DNA from: Halobacterium litoreum
Lineage (GTDB): Archaea; Halobacteriota; Halobacteria; Halobacteriales; Halobacteriaceae
Direction of reading: 5' to 3'
NCBI RefSeq assembly: GCF_021233415.1
Contig: NZ_CP089466.1
Span: 372,001 to 436,000, forward strand
Length of the DNA: 64,000 nucleotides
Shown here: one piece after another, positions 43,075 through 52,089 of the stretch
How the letters are laid out: each line of letters begins with the position of its first letter
Numbering within the stretch: the stretch's first letter is position 1
The notes under the pieces: model-generated
The model's input: only the letters and a program-made list of their open reading frames with translations
The model's database searches: none
Told to the model about the DNA's origin: nothing
Program-made: the position numbers and the translations under genes

Positions 43075-43916
43075 ATGACCGCTGAGTCCGACGACCCCTC
43101 GGGCGCGTCCCTCTCGTACAGGAACATCCTCGAACGCGAGATGGAGAGCGCGCTCAAGAGATTCACCGCCCCCCGAAGGGCGTGTTCCTCTCCGGGCTGT
43201 CGGCGGGACTCAACCTGAGTTTCGGTGCCCTGCTCATGGCGATGGTGTTGACGTACTCGGGCGGATTCGAATCGAAGTTGGTGCAGCAAGTCAGCCTGGG
43301 GGGCGTCTCTTCTATCGCGTTCCTGTTCGTCGTCATCGGTCAGACGGAACTGTTCACCGCTCACTCGACGATGGCGATTCTGCCGGTCCTCGACGGTCGA
43401 GCGTCGGTCGGGGAACTCGGGCGCGTCTGGAGTGTCACGTTCGCCGCGAACATCGCCGGCTGTGTGCTGTTCGCCGGGCTAGTCGCTGTCCTGGGTCCGC
43501 AGTTGGGAATCCTCGACCCCGACGCCTTCGGGACGCTCGCGGCCGCCCTCCTCCCGTACTCGTGGTGGGTGATCTTCCTCAGCGGAGTGGTCGCCGGCTG
43601 GCTGATGGGGTTGGTGACGTGGCTCTCTGCCGCCAGCCGCGACACGGTCAGCCGCATCTTCTTCGTGCTCATCGTCACGGCCGTCATCGGTTTCGGGCCG
43701 TTCCACCACAGCATCCTCGGAACGACGGAAGTCCTCTCCGCGATGCTGCTCGGACAGGGTGTAACCCTCGGGGAGTACGGCCACTTCATCCTCTGGACGA
43801 CGACGGGGAACGTCGTCGGCGGGGCCGTCTTCGTCGGACTCCTCAACTACGGGCACGTGGCACTCGCGGGCGAAGAGCAGAACGTCGACTTCGAGGCCTC
43901 CGACAGAGACGAGTGA
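43075..43916 (+). pseudogene. formate/nitrite transporter (FNT) family gene with frameshift at a C6 tract
   Basis: The gene starts at ATG 43075 with a typical FNT N terminus (LSYRNILEREMESALKRFTA) and leaves frame at CCCCCC (43169-43174). One added C would join it to the next frame as FTAPPKGVFLSGLSAG, the usual first helix. From 43182 the frame is intact: GLNLSFGALLMAMVLTYSGG, TELFTAHSTMAILPV, SVTFAANIAGCVLFAG and, later, GNVVGGAVFVGLLNYG. As written, only an internal GTG (43182) could start a product, lacking the N-terminal 35 or so residues. It may be a real mutation, programmed slippage or a base-calling error in the C run. Intact length would be about 280 residues, normal for FNT. Confidence 0.75.
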
Positions 43917-43989
43917 GACGGACCGACAGCGCACGGATTCGAGTGCGTGGGCGGCGCGTCCGGCGGTCAGCGACTCGCGAGGCGATTCG

Positions 43990-45036
43990 TCACGCCTCCT
44001 CTTCGTAGTCGACTTCCCCGGAGCGGTTCGTCTCCCGGAGGATGAACGGCCCGATGGAGAGCGTGCGCTTGGTCACGGTGACGATGCGGAGGATGTACGC
44101 GAGCAGGATGGCGAACGGGAGGACGGCCACCGTGGTCGCCGCGCTCACGACGACGAGCGCGTGGTTCACTCCGAGCGTGTAGCCCGGGTAGTTCGCGGGG
44201 TTGAAGAACACGAGCGCGACGATGGCGGCGGCGAGCGCGGGCACCGCGGCGTACAGCAGCGTCCGCGAGAGGTCCGACAGTTCCCACTGGAAGTACAGCG
44301 TCTTGAAGTGCTCGCGGGCCGGCCCGAACAGCTTCAGGGTGTCCAGGAGGTCCGCGAGCGCCGCCGTCGCCTCCTCGTCGAGTTCGTCGCCGTACGACGA
44401 CTGGATGCGCTCGCCGGCGTAAATCTTCCACGAGTAGTTGTAGTTCAGCGCCGCCCACACCACGTCGAACTCGCCGAACTGCGCGCCCTCCAGTTGGTCG
44501 GTGACGGCGTCCGCGTTCCCCGTGAGGTTGCTCACGTACGTCGAGACGGCGTCGCCCGCGTCGCCGTCGGGCGCGGCGTCCCGGAGCGACTCGGCCTGCT
44601 CGCGGGTCGCCTCCACGAGGCCGCGCAGGAACGCCGACGGCTCCGTCGGCGCCACGTCCACGCCGGCGGCGTCGGCGGCGTCCTGCCGGAACTGCATCGC
44701 GCCCTCCATGCGGTCTCGCTGGTCGCCCACCGCCCCCAACTCCTGTGAGAGTACGAGTTGGCTCAGCGTCAGCACGAGCGTCACGCCCGTGATGGTGGAG
44801 CCGACGAGCGCGTTGAACAGCGTCTCGTGTGGGTCGCCGTTCGTCAGCAGTTCGAAGGCGGGCGTCGGCAACAGCGTGCCCGCCGCGACCATCGAGAGGA
44901 ACACGACGGCGAGAAAGCCCGCCGCGACCACGCGCCGGTCGGCGTCCAACACCACCCAGAACCGCCGGCTGCCCTGCGGAACGCGCTCGCGCATCCGGTC
45001 ACTCGGCTGGTCGTCGCCGCCTGCGCCCTCGCTCAT
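43990..45036 (-). CDS. four-helix membrane protein, paralogue of the protein at 45770
   Basis: A 348-residue protein of unknown function. Helices lie at about residues 36-56 and 74-96, then a charged, probably cytosolic segment of about 160 residues, then helices at 258-278 and 292-318. Distinctive blocks are SQLVLSQELGAVGDQRDRM (92-110), PTEPSAFLRGLVE (130-142) and AREHFKTLYFQWELSDLS (240-257) just before helix 3. Every one of these has a counterpart in the protein at 45770. The tail is acidic (VDYEEEA). It is divergent from a small hydrolase gene that lies between the two paralogues. No known family motif is recognised. Confidence 0.82.
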   Translation of the reverse strand: MSEGAGGDDQPSDRMRERVPQGSRRFWVVLDADRRVVAAGFLAVVFLSMVAAGTLLPTPAFELLTNGDPHETLFNALVGSTITGVTLVLTLSQLVLSQELGAVGDQRDRMEGAMQFRQDAADAAGVDVAPTEPSAFLRGLVEATREQAESLRDAAPDGDAGDAVSTYVSNLTGNADAVTDQLEGAQFGEFDVVWAALNYNYSWKIYAGERIQSSYGDELDEEATAALADLLDTLKLFGPAREHFKTLYFQWELSDLSRTLLYAAVPALAAAIVALVFFNPANYPGYTLGVNHALVVVSAATTVAVLPFAILLAYILRIVTVTKRTLSIGPFILRETNRSGEVDYEEEA

Positions 45037-45126
45037 TGGCACGGCGTACGCCGCCCCGTCGGAAAACGTTACTCGCCGAGCGCGCGATTCGGGACGGCTA
45101 AACCGCCCGCCCGCCAACCCCGCGGT

Positions 45127-45729
45127 ATGCGACAGGAGACGGTTCTCGTGCCGGGCGGCCGCGACGTGGAAACCACCCTCGACGAACCCGAGGGGGGTGC
45201 GACTGCTTGCGTCGTGCTCTGCCCGCCCCACCCCCAGCATCGAGGCCACCGCGGCGACGACCGCCTCGTGGCGATTGCGGAGTACCTCGCGGAGCGCGGT
45301 ATCGCCGCGCTGCGCTTCGACTACGGCGACTGGGACGAGGGGCTCGGGGAGCGCGAGGACGCACGGAACGCCGTCCGGTGGGCCGACGAGCGCTACGAGA
45401 CGGTCGGCATCGCGGGGTTCAGTTTCGGCGGGTCGATTGCCGCGCTCGCCGCCGCGACCGTCGAAACCGAGTTGTGCGCGGTGGCGATGCTCGCGCCGAC
45501 CGTCGAACTCCCCGCCGGCCTGAACGCCGCCGACGCGCTCGCTGACGTGACCGCGCCGACTCGCGTGGTGTACGCGACGCGGGACACGACGGCGGACTGG
45601 GAGCCGGTCGTGGAGCGCGCCCGCGAACTCGGCGTCGACGTGGTGGAGATGGAGAGCGACCACTTCTTCCTCGGGCGGTTCGGCGACGTTGCGGAGGCGG
45701 TCGGCTCGTTCCTCGTGGACGGCTGCTAG
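45127..45729 (+). CDS. small alpha/beta hydrolase (dienelactone-hydrolase-like fold)
   Basis: A 200-residue hydrolase. VVLCPPHPQHRGHRGDDRLV is the oxyanion/HPH region, IAALRFDYGDWDEG follows, the nucleophile elbow is IAGFSFGGSIAALA (Ser in GFSFGG), and the late His is in MESDHFFLGRF. The HP-loop and short length resemble the YfcE/YqiA-like or KANL3-type small hydrolases. The substrate is unknown. It sits between two paralogous membrane proteins, the downstream one on the same strand 40 bases later, so a functional link with them is likely. No signal peptide. Confidence 0.88.
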   Translation: MRQETVLVPGGRDVETTLDEPEGGATACVVLCPPHPQHRGHRGDDRLVAIAEYLAERGIAALRFDYGDWDEGLGEREDARNAVRWADERYETVGIAGFSFGGSIAALAAATVETELCAVAMLAPTVELPAGLNAADALADVTAPTRVVYATRDTTADWEPVVERARELGVDVVEMESDHFFLGRFGDVAEAVGSFLVDGC

Positions 45730-45769
45730 GGCCACAACGGCTTTCGTGCGGTCGCGCTACTGGCCGGGC

Positions 45770-46738
45770 ATGGGAGACTCCGGACGAATCGACGCACTCT
45801 GGCGGTGGGCGACGCTGACCGGCGACCGTCGAGCGGTCGCCGGCAGTCTGCTCGCCGTGTTCGCGCTCCTGTTCGGTCCCATCGGGCACGCGCTCTCGCT
45901 GGAGGGCGGCGGGTTCGGCCACGACACGACCGTGCCGCTGGTGACGACCCTGCTGTCGGGGAACTTCCTCCTCGTGTCCATCGTCGTCTCGGTGAACTCG
46001 CTGTTCGTCTCGGGCGAACAGAACCCGCTCGGCCAGCAGTTCGGGCGCGTCCGCGACACCACGGAGTTCCGCCGACAGGTCGAGGACGTGGTGGAGGCCG
46101 ACCACGTGCCCACGCACCCCGAGTCGTTTCTGCGCGTGCTCACCGGCGACATTGTGGAGCGCGGCCAGCGCCTCCAGTCCCGCCTGCCGTCGTACGACGT
46201 GGACGTACAGGCGGACCTCGACGCCTACCTCGAATCGCTCGGGGACGCGACCGGCGAGATGAACGCCGCGCTCCGCGGCGTCTCCCGGCCGGCGTCGGTG
46301 GTCGTCGCGACGATGGCGTTCGACTACGCGCGACAGGTCGACGACCTCCAGCGCGTGCGCGCCGAGCACGCCGACGCGATGGGCGACGACGCCGCGGAGA
46401 CGCTGGACGAGATGCTGGAGTTACTGGAGTTCTTCGCCGTCGCCCGCGAGTACTTCAAGACGCTGTACCTCCGCCGGGAGTTCGCGGGGCTGTCGGCGAA
46501 CCTCGTCTACGTCTCCGTGCCGGCAATCGCCGTCGTCTCCTTCGTCATCCTCCACCTCTCTCGGCTGCCCACCTCGCACTGGCTGGTGGTCGGCGTCCAC
46601 GTCCTCTCGCTCGCGCCGTTCGCGTTGCTCTGCTCGTACGTCGTGCGCGTCGCCGCCGTCTCCCGGCACACGGACTCGCCCGGCCAGTTCGCGTTCGCAG
46701 ACGGCGACGGCGTGCCGGGCGTCGGCGACGACCGGTAG
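45770..46738 (+). CDS. four-helix membrane protein, paralogue of the protein at 43990
   Basis: A 322-residue protein of the same architecture as the product of 43990-45036. Helices lie at about 22-40, 55-80, 243-263 and 270-293, with a charged domain of about 160 residues between helices 2 and 3. Matching blocks are GEQNPLGQQFGRVRDTTEF (82-100), PTHPESFLRVLTG (114-126) and AREYFKTLYLRREFAGLS (225-242). The invariant ARExFKTLY just before helix 3 is the best family mark. It lies 40 bases after the small hydrolase on the same strand. No enzymatic motif is seen. Confidence 0.82.
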   Translation: MGDSGRIDALWRWATLTGDRRAVAGSLLAVFALLFGPIGHALSLEGGGFGHDTTVPLVTTLLSGNFLLVSIVVSVNSLFVSGEQNPLGQQFGRVRDTTEFRRQVEDVVEADHVPTHPESFLRVLTGDIVERGQRLQSRLPSYDVDVQADLDAYLESLGDATGEMNAALRGVSRPASVVVATMAFDYARQVDDLQRVRAEHADAMGDDAAETLDEMLELLEFFAVAREYFKTLYLRREFAGLSANLVYVSVPAIAVVSFVILHLSRLPTSHWLVVGVHVLSLAPFALLCSYVVRVAAVSRHTDSPGQFAFADGDGVPGVGDDR

Positions 46739-46816
46739 CCGTCCGGTTCGTGCCACGTACTGGCGCACTCGCTGGCGCTCCGAAACGGTTTTTGCCACGC
46801 CTCGCGCACGGTCAGT

Positions 46817-48454
46817 ATGCCGACGGAGACCGGATACGACCCATCACTGGGGAGCAAGTTCGTGTTCGTCACCGGTGGCGTGATGTCGGGGTTGGGAAAG
46901 GGCATCACCGCCGCCAGTCTGGGCCGCCTTCTCTCGAACGCGGGGTTCGACGTGACTGCCGTCAAGATAGACCCGTATCTCAACGTGGACGCGGGGACGA
47001 TGAACCCCTACCAGCACGGCGAGGTGTACGTCCTGAAGGACGGCGGCGAGGTCGACCTCGACCTGGGGAACTACGAGCGATTCCTCGACGTGGACATGAC
47101 CTCGGACCACAACGTCACCACGGGGAAGGTCTACCAGAACGTCATCGAGCGCGAGCGCGCCGGTGACTACCTCGGGAAGACCGTCCAAATCATCCCGCAC
47201 GTCACCGACAACATCAAGCGACGCGTCCGCGAGGCCGCCGAGGGCTCGGACGTCTGTCTCGTCGAGGTCGGCGGAACCGTCGGGGACATCGAGGGGATGC
47301 CGTTCCTCGAAGCGCTCCGGCAGTTCAGCCACGAGGAGGACGACGACGACATCCTGTTCGCGCACGTCACGCTCGTGCCGTACTCCCAGAACGGCGAGCA
47401 GAAGACGAAGCCGACCCAGCACTCCGTGAAGGAACTCCGGTCCATCGGTCTCCAGCCGGACATCCTCGTGGGGCGCTGCGAGGACCGCCTCGACCCGGAC
47501 GTCCGCGAGAAGATCGCGCTGTTCTGTGACGTGCCGACCGAGGCCGTGTTCTCGAACCCGGACGTGGAGGACGTCTACCACGTCCCGCTCACCGTCGAGG
47601 AGGAGGGCCTCGACGAGTACGTGATGGAGCAGTTCGGCCTCGCCGACGACGCGCTCCCGACCGAGGAGCGCTCGACGGAGTGGCGGGACCTCGTCACTCG
47701 CGACCGCACGGGCGAAGTGGACATCGCGCTCGTCGGGAAGTACGGCCTCGAGGACGCCTACATGAGCATCCACGAGGCGCTCAAGCACGCGGGCTTGGAG
47801 AAGGGCGTGGACGTGAACGTGCTGTGGGTGGACTCCGAGGAGATGCGCGACCACCACGAGGACCGCATCGAGCGCGCCGACGGCATCGTCGTGCCGGGCG
47901 GCTTCGGCTCCCGTGGCACCGAGGGCAAAATCGAGGCGATTCGGTACGCCCGCGAGCACGACGTGCCGTTCCTCGGTCTCTGTCTCGGCTTCCAACTCGC
48001 GGTCGTGGAGTACGCGCGCAACGTCCTCGGGATGGAGGGCGCACACTCCACGGAAATCGACGAGGACACGCCGTACCCGGTCATCGACCTGCTCCCCGAG
48101 CAGTACGACCTCGAGGACCTCGGCGGGACGATGCGACTCGGCGCCCACGAGACCGAGATTCAGCCGGACACGCTCGCTTCGGAACTGTACGGCGGCACCT
48201 CCTGCACGGAGCGCCACCGCCACCGCTACGAGGTCAACCCAGAGTACATCGACGAACTGACGGCGGACGGCCTGACGTTCTCCGGGGAGGCCGGCAACCG
48301 CATGGAGATTGTGGAGTACGACGAGCACCCGTTCTTCTTCGGGACGCAGTTCCACCCCGAGTTCCGGTCGCGGCCGACGCGAGCGAGTCCGCCGTTCGTC
48401 GGCCTGCTGGACGCGGTGCTCGACCGCACGGAACCCACCGAGGTGACAAACTGA
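46817..48454 (+). CDS. pyrG: CTP synthase
   Basis: A 545-residue enzyme that aminates UTP to CTP with glutamine and ATP. The synthase domain starts [20 protein letters not shown] (P-loop) and contains [20 protein letters not shown] and [14 protein letters not shown]. The glutaminase domain has the Cys nucleophile in [12 protein letters not shown] and the His/Glu in [12 protein letters not shown]. The stop overlaps the GMP synthase start (TGATG), so both nucleotide amination steps are in one operon. The upstream TATA-like block (AAACGGTTTTTG, about 46782-46793) lies about 30 bases before the start. Confidence 0.97.
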   Translation: MPTETGYDPSLGSKFVFVTGGVMSGLGKGITAASLGRLLSNAGFDVTAVKIDPYLNVDAGTMNPYQHGEVYVLKDGGEVDLDLGNYERFLDVDMTSDHNVTTGKVYQNVIERERAGDYLGKTVQIIPHVTDNIKRRVREAAEGSDVCLVEVGGTVGDIEGMPFLEALRQFSHEEDDDDILFAHVTLVPYSQNGEQKTKPTQHSVKELRSIGLQPDILVGRCEDRLDPDVREKIALFCDVPTEAVFSNPDVEDVYHVPLTVEEEGLDEYVMEQFGLADDALPTEERSTEWRDLVTRDRTGEVDIALVGKYGLEDAYMSIHEALKHAGLEKGVDVNVLWVDSEEMRDHHEDRIERADGIVVPGGFGSRGTEGKIEAIRYAREHDVPFLGLCLGFQLAVVEYARNVLGMEGAHSTEIDEDTPYPVIDLLPEQYDLEDLGGTMRLGAHETEIQPDTLASELYGGTSCTERHRHRYEVNPEYIDELTADGLTFSGEAGNRMEIVEYDEHPFFFGTQFHPEFRSRPTRASPPFVGLLDAVLDRTEPTEVTN

Positions 48455-49371
48455 TGGTAGACGTAACTGAGTTCATCGACGACGCGAAGGCAGAGATTCG
48501 AGAGGAACTGGGCGACAGCACCGCAATCATCGCGCTGTCCGGCGGCGTCGACTCGTCGACGGCGGCGGCGCTCGCGTACGAGGCTGTCGGCGACCAACTG
48601 GTCCCGGTGTACGTGGACACGGGCCTGATGCGGAAGGGCGAGACCGAGGAGATTCGGGAGGTCTTCGACTACATGGAGAGCCTCCGCATCGTGGACGCAA
48701 GCGACCGCTTCTTCGCCGAACTCGACGGCGTCACGGACCCCGAGGAGAAACGCCACCGCATCGGCGAGCAGTTCATCCGGGAGTTCGAGACGGTCGCCGA
48801 GGAGGTCGACGCCGACTACCTCGTGCAGGGCACCATCTACCCGGACCGCATCGAGAGCGAGGGCACCATCAAGTCCCACCACAACGTCGGCGGCCTCCCC
48901 GACGCCGTGGACTTCGAGGGCATCGTCGAACCGATGCGCGACCTCTACAAGGACGAGGTCCGCGAGGTCGCGCGCGCCCTCGACCTCGAAGAAATCATCA
49001 GCGAACGCATGCCGTTCCCGGGACCGGGCCTCGCGGTGCGCGTCATCGGCGAGGTGACGCCCGAGAAGGTCGAGGTCTGCCGGGAGGCGACCGCCATCGT
49101 CGAGGAGGAACTCGAGGAGTACGACCCGTGGCAGGCGTTCGCCGCCGTGCTCGGGCGCGCCACCGGCGTGAAAGGCGACAACCGCGTGCACGGCCACGTC
49201 GTCGCCGTGCGCTCGGTCGAGTCCCGCGACGGCATGACCGCTCGCGCACAGGAACTGGAGTGGGAGACGCTCCAGCGCCTGCAGTCCCGCATCGCCGGCA
49301 CCATCGACGAGGTGTCCCGCGTCGTCTACGACGTGACCCACAAGCCGCCCGCGACCATCGAGTACGAATGA
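48454..49371 (+). CDS. guaAB: GMP synthase, ATP-pyrophosphatase subunit B
   Basis: A 305-residue subunit that makes GMP from XMP. The PP-loop is [19 protein letters not shown] near the N terminus, and the C-terminal dimerisation domain has [16 protein letters not shown] and [11 protein letters not shown] at the end. In archaea the glutaminase subunit (GuaAa) is a separate gene, not in this window, and this length fits the split form. It is translationally coupled to pyrG upstream and, by ATGA, to a 106-residue protein downstream. Confidence 0.96.
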   Translation: MVDVTEFIDDAKAEIREELGDSTAIIALSGGVDSSTAAALAYEAVGDQLVPVYVDTGLMRKGETEEIREVFDYMESLRIVDASDRFFAELDGVTDPEEKRHRIGEQFIREFETVAEEVDADYLVQGTIYPDRIESEGTIKSHHNVGGLPDAVDFEGIVEPMRDLYKDEVREVARALDLEEIISERMPFPGPGLAVRVIGEVTPEKVEVCREATAIVEEELEEYDPWQAFAAVLGRATGVKGDNRVHGHVVAVRSVESRDGMTARAQELEWETLQRLQSRIAGTIDEVSRVVYDVTHKPPATIEYE

Positions 49372-49688
49372 AGGCAATCGTCGTCGGTTCGGACGCAGGT
49401 ATCGCCGACGCCCTCGAAGCCGAGGGCGTGGAAGTCACGCGACTGGAGGGCGTCGCCTCCGGGGAGCGCCTCGAAGACGCCGGCGTCGCGGACGCCGACC
49501 TCCTCGTCGTCACGGACGTCGGGGAAGCCACCGCGATTCCGGTCGCGAGAGAGCACAACCCCGACCTGAAGACCGTCGCGTACACGGGCGACGGCGTCCC
49601 CGAGTTCGTGAAGGGCGTCCTCGACTTGACCGTCGACCCCGCCCTGCTGGACGCCGCGGCGGTCGCCGAGGAACTGGTCGGCGCCTGA
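49368..49688 (+). CDS. small Rossmann-like protein, conserved in haloarchaea
   Basis: A 106-residue protein overlapping the guaAB stop (ATGA). It starts with an apparent Rossmann half-fold ([20 protein letters not shown]) and continues [20 protein letters not shown] and [20 protein letters not shown]. The pattern alternates strand and helix like a CTP/NAD-binding or receiver fold, but no catalytic motif is present. I believe homologues follow guaAB in other haloarchaea, which would suggest a role near GMP synthesis. I do not assign a function. Confidence 0.78.
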   Translation: MKAIVVGSDAGIADALEAEGVEVTRLEGVASGERLEDAGVADADLLVVTDVGEATAIPVAREHNPDLKTVAYTGDGVPEFVKGVLDLTVDPALLDAAAVAEELVGA

Positions 49689-49728
49689 CCGCCCCGACTG
49701 CTAAGTCGGTGGGCGGCCTCGGTCCGGT

Positions 49729-50043
49729 ATGGCACTCGACCGCTACCCAGACCTCGACCCGGACGACGGCGAGGTCGTCACCGAGGAGTTGTTCTTCAGC
49801 GAGGACGCGCTCGTGAAGGCGTTCGCGCTCGGGCCGGGCGCGGAAGTCGACGCGCACGAGCACCCCGACCAGACCAACGCGTTCCACGTCCTCGACGGCG
49901 AGGTGGTGGTCGTACAGGGCGACGAGTCGGAAGCGGTCGCGGCGCCGGGCGTGGTCGTCCACGAGCGCGGCGTGCCCCACGGCGCGCGCAACGAGACCGA
50001 CGAGGTGGCGGTGTTCACGGCGACGATGGCGCCGATGGGGTAG
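49729..50043 (+). CDS. cupin-domain protein
   Basis: A 104-residue single-domain cupin. Motif 1 is visible as EVDAHEHPDQTNAFHVLDGE (metal-ligand histidines and Glu/Gln) and motif 2 as VVVHERGVPHGARNETDE. The metal site looks intact (His-rich in motif 1, His in motif 2). The substrate is unknown; small cupins include isomerases and dioxygenase-like or sensor proteins. It follows the guaAB group by 40 bases, in the same direction. Confidence 0.88.
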   Translation: MALDRYPDLDPDDGEVVTEELFFSEDALVKAFALGPGAEVDAHEHPDQTNAFHVLDGEVVVVQGDESEAVAAPGVVVHERGVPHGARNETDEVAVFTATMAPMG

Positions 50044-50108
50044 GTCGGCCAGTTCTCGGTAGCCTGCTGGACGATACAGATACGTCGAATAACTGCGACT
50101 TCTCTCGC

Positions 50109-50456
50109 ATGAGCACGACCGAATCCGTACTCGACCACCACCTCGCGATGTTCGGCGAGCGCGACCTGGACGGCATCCTCTCGGACTACGCCGAGGACGC
50201 GGTTCTCGTGACACAGGACGGCGTGTTGCGCGGGCACGACGAGATTCGCGGCCTCTACGAGGAGTTGTTCCCGGAGTTCGCGGCCGACGAGGCGATGTTC
50301 TCGCTCGACCACCAGACCGTCGAGGGCGAGTACGCGTACATCGTCTGGCACGCGGAGACGCCCGAGACCGTCTACGAGTTCGCCTCGGACACGTTCGTCG
50401 TGCGGGACGGCGAAATCGTCGCGCAGACGCTCGCCGCCGACACAGCGGCGAAGTAA
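50109..50456 (+). CDS. SnoaL/NTF2-like domain protein
   Basis: A 115-residue alpha+beta cone protein. The N terminus VLDHHLAMFGERDLDGILSD, followed by YAEDAVLVTQDGVLRGHDEI, is the ketosteroid-isomerase/SnoaL pattern, and the later strands carry YAYIVWHAETPETVYEFASD and FVVRDGEIVAQTLAAD. Members bind or isomerise small hydrophobic ligands. No substrate can be named. A TATA-like CGAATAACTG (50085-50094) lies about 20 bases before the ATG, so it is likely expressed on its own. Confidence 0.82.
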   Translation: MSTTESVLDHHLAMFGERDLDGILSDYAEDAVLVTQDGVLRGHDEIRGLYEELFPEFAADEAMFSLDHQTVEGEYAYIVWHAETPETVYEFASDTFVVRDGEIVAQTLAADTAAK

Positions 50457-50687
50457 CGACCGCGGCGACGCGACCGCGTCCGCACTTCTCTTGTAGTCGG
50501 CACCCTCCCGACGGCTTCTCTGAGGGGTTCCTGCGGCGATTTGGGGCTTTCCCGCGGCGTCCGTGCGGGCGCCGGGTAACCAACCGGAGAATACGCTTTC
50601 CAGTGGATACGTTGACTGCTAGCACGTACCACACACGCAACCATTCGACGGCGGCACAGGCACCCGAACGACGACCACACCAGACCA

Positions 50688-51809
50688 ATGCAAAGTTACA
50701 GACGGGACGTCCTCAAGGCGACCGGCGGGTCGTTCGCGCTCGGCCTCGGCGCGACACCGGTCGCGGGCGGACAGTCCACGGACCGCGCGGTACAGGAACA
50801 AGAACAGGAGACGGGCGACGACGTGCTCGCGTCGTACTGGGCGCACGCCGGCGACGTGAAACCGTTCACGAGCCGGGAGTGGAGTCCGTGGGACTTCGAG
50901 CGCCGCGTCGAGATGCTCGCCGAGGTGGGCTTCGACGGCATCGGCATCTACCACGCCGACCTCCAGCACATGGTCGAGGAGGAGGGCCGCACCCTCGAAG
51001 CAATCGGGCAGACGCTCTCCGAGGCCGGCATCGACATCGTGGAACTGGAGTTCCTCGTGAACTGGATGCTGCCGGAGAGCGACTACCGCCGGCAGGCCGA
51101 ACAGGAGACGCGGCAACTCCTCCTCGACGCCGCCGACGTGCTCGGCGCGCGCCACATCAAGGTCGGGAACATCAACGGCTACCCGGTGGAGACGAGCCAA
51201 CTCCAGTCCGCGTTCGCGCAACTCTGCTCGGAGGCCGCCGACGTGAACACGATGGTCGGCATGGAGATTCTGCCGCCGGACCCGAACGCCGAGACGATGG
51301 ACCAGGTCCTGGAGTGGGTTCGCGGCCCCGAAAACGGCGGACTGTTCCTCGACACGTGGCACATCAACAACATCGAGGGCATCTCCTACGAGGACGTCGC
51401 GAACCTCGACGCGAGCGACGTGACGGCCGTGGAGATGGACGACGGCTTCTCGGGCATCGAGGGGCCGGGGTTCATCGAGCAGACGGTGAACCTCCGGCGC
51501 GTCCCAGGCTACGGCGACTTCGACGTGCAGGGGTTCGTCGACGCGGTGCGCGCCACCGGCTTCGACGGCCCGTGGGGCAACGAGATTCTCTCCGAGGAGT
51601 TCCGCCGCCTGCCGATGGAGCCGGCCTACCGGCGCGTCTACGCCGGCGCGCAGTCCGTGCTCGGCACCGACGCCGGCGACGGAATGGGGGACGGAAACGG
51701 CGGCGACGGCGAGGGAACCGGCGACGGGAACGGAGACGGCACGACGACGCCGGGCAACGGCACCACGACGACGACACCGGGCAACGAGACGACGACTACG
51801 ACCCAGTAA
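50688..51809 (+). CDS. Tat-exported TIM-barrel (sugar phosphate isomerase/epimerase-like) protein with Gly/Thr-rich tail
   Basis: A 373-residue secreted protein. The N terminus has a twin-arginine signal (YRRDVLKATGGSFALGLG) and no lipobox cysteine, so it should be released. The core is an AP_endonuc_2/xylose-isomerase-like barrel (FERRVEMLAEVGFDGIGIYH, MVGMEILPPDPNAETMD, LFLDTWHINNIE). Those Glu/Asp/His residues could bind a metal. The last 50 residues are low-complexity: GDGMGDGNGGDGEG-type, then TTTPGNGTTTTTPGNETTTT, with two possible N-glycosylation sequons (NGT, NET). The substrate is unknown. Such barrels are usually cytosolic, so export is unusual. The 230 bases upstream hold no gene. 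Confidence 0.85.
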   Translation: MQSYRRDVLKATGGSFALGLGATPVAGGQSTDRAVQEQEQETGDDVLASYWAHAGDVKPFTSREWSPWDFERRVEMLAEVGFDGIGIYHADLQHMVEEEGRTLEAIGQTLSEAGIDIVELEFLVNWMLPESDYRRQAEQETRQLLLDAADVLGARHIKVGNINGYPVETSQLQSAFAQLCSEAADVNTMVGMEILPPDPNAETMDQVLEWVRGPENGGLFLDTWHINNIEGISYEDVANLDASDVTAVEMDDGFSGIEGPGFIEQTVNLRRVPGYGDFDVQGFVDAVRATGFDGPWGNEILSEEFRRLPMEPAYRRVYAGAQSVLGTDAGDGMGDGNGGDGEGTGDGNGDGTTTPGNGTTTTTPGNETTTTTQ

Positions 51810-51818
51810 GCCGCCCCG

Positions 51819-52064
51819 TCACAGCGACAGCGCGACGGGCCGCCCCTCCGGGGGGTCCTCCTCGTCGTCCACCGACGCGGAGAAGGGGCTGACGTGCTCC
51901 CAGCAGACGAACGTCTCCACGCGGCCGGGTTCGTAGAGGAAGTAGTCGGCGGGCTTCGAACAGCGCGCACACGTCGGGTCGCCGTCGGCGGCGGCGAGCG
52001 CGTCGGACAGCGCCGCCGCCGCGTCGGGGCTGGCGTCCGCGCCGCCCTCGTCGCGCGCTGGCAT
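51819..52064 (-). CDS. small zinc-binding protein, last gene of the moaB operon
   Basis: An 81-residue protein with a likely zinc site made of CARCSKPADYF (two Cys) and a later FVCWEHV (Cys and His). The first 25 residues are an acidic/Ala-rich segment and the tail is disordered. It starts 25 bases after the 5-formyltetrahydrofolate cyclo-ligase stop on the same strand. No function is recognised. It converges on the secreted-barrel gene. Confidence 0.75.
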   Translation of the reverse strand: MPARDEGGADASPDAAAALSDALAAADGDPTCARCSKPADYFLYEPGRVETFVCWEHVSPFSASVDDEEDPPEGRPVALSL

Positions 52065-52089
52065 ACCGCGTAATTCGCCGGCCTCCCGC

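Noticed and set aside
43182-43916. Intact FNT gene using a GTG start at 43182
   Set aside because: It would lack the conserved N-terminal helix segment that is plainly encoded in the preceding frame from 43075.
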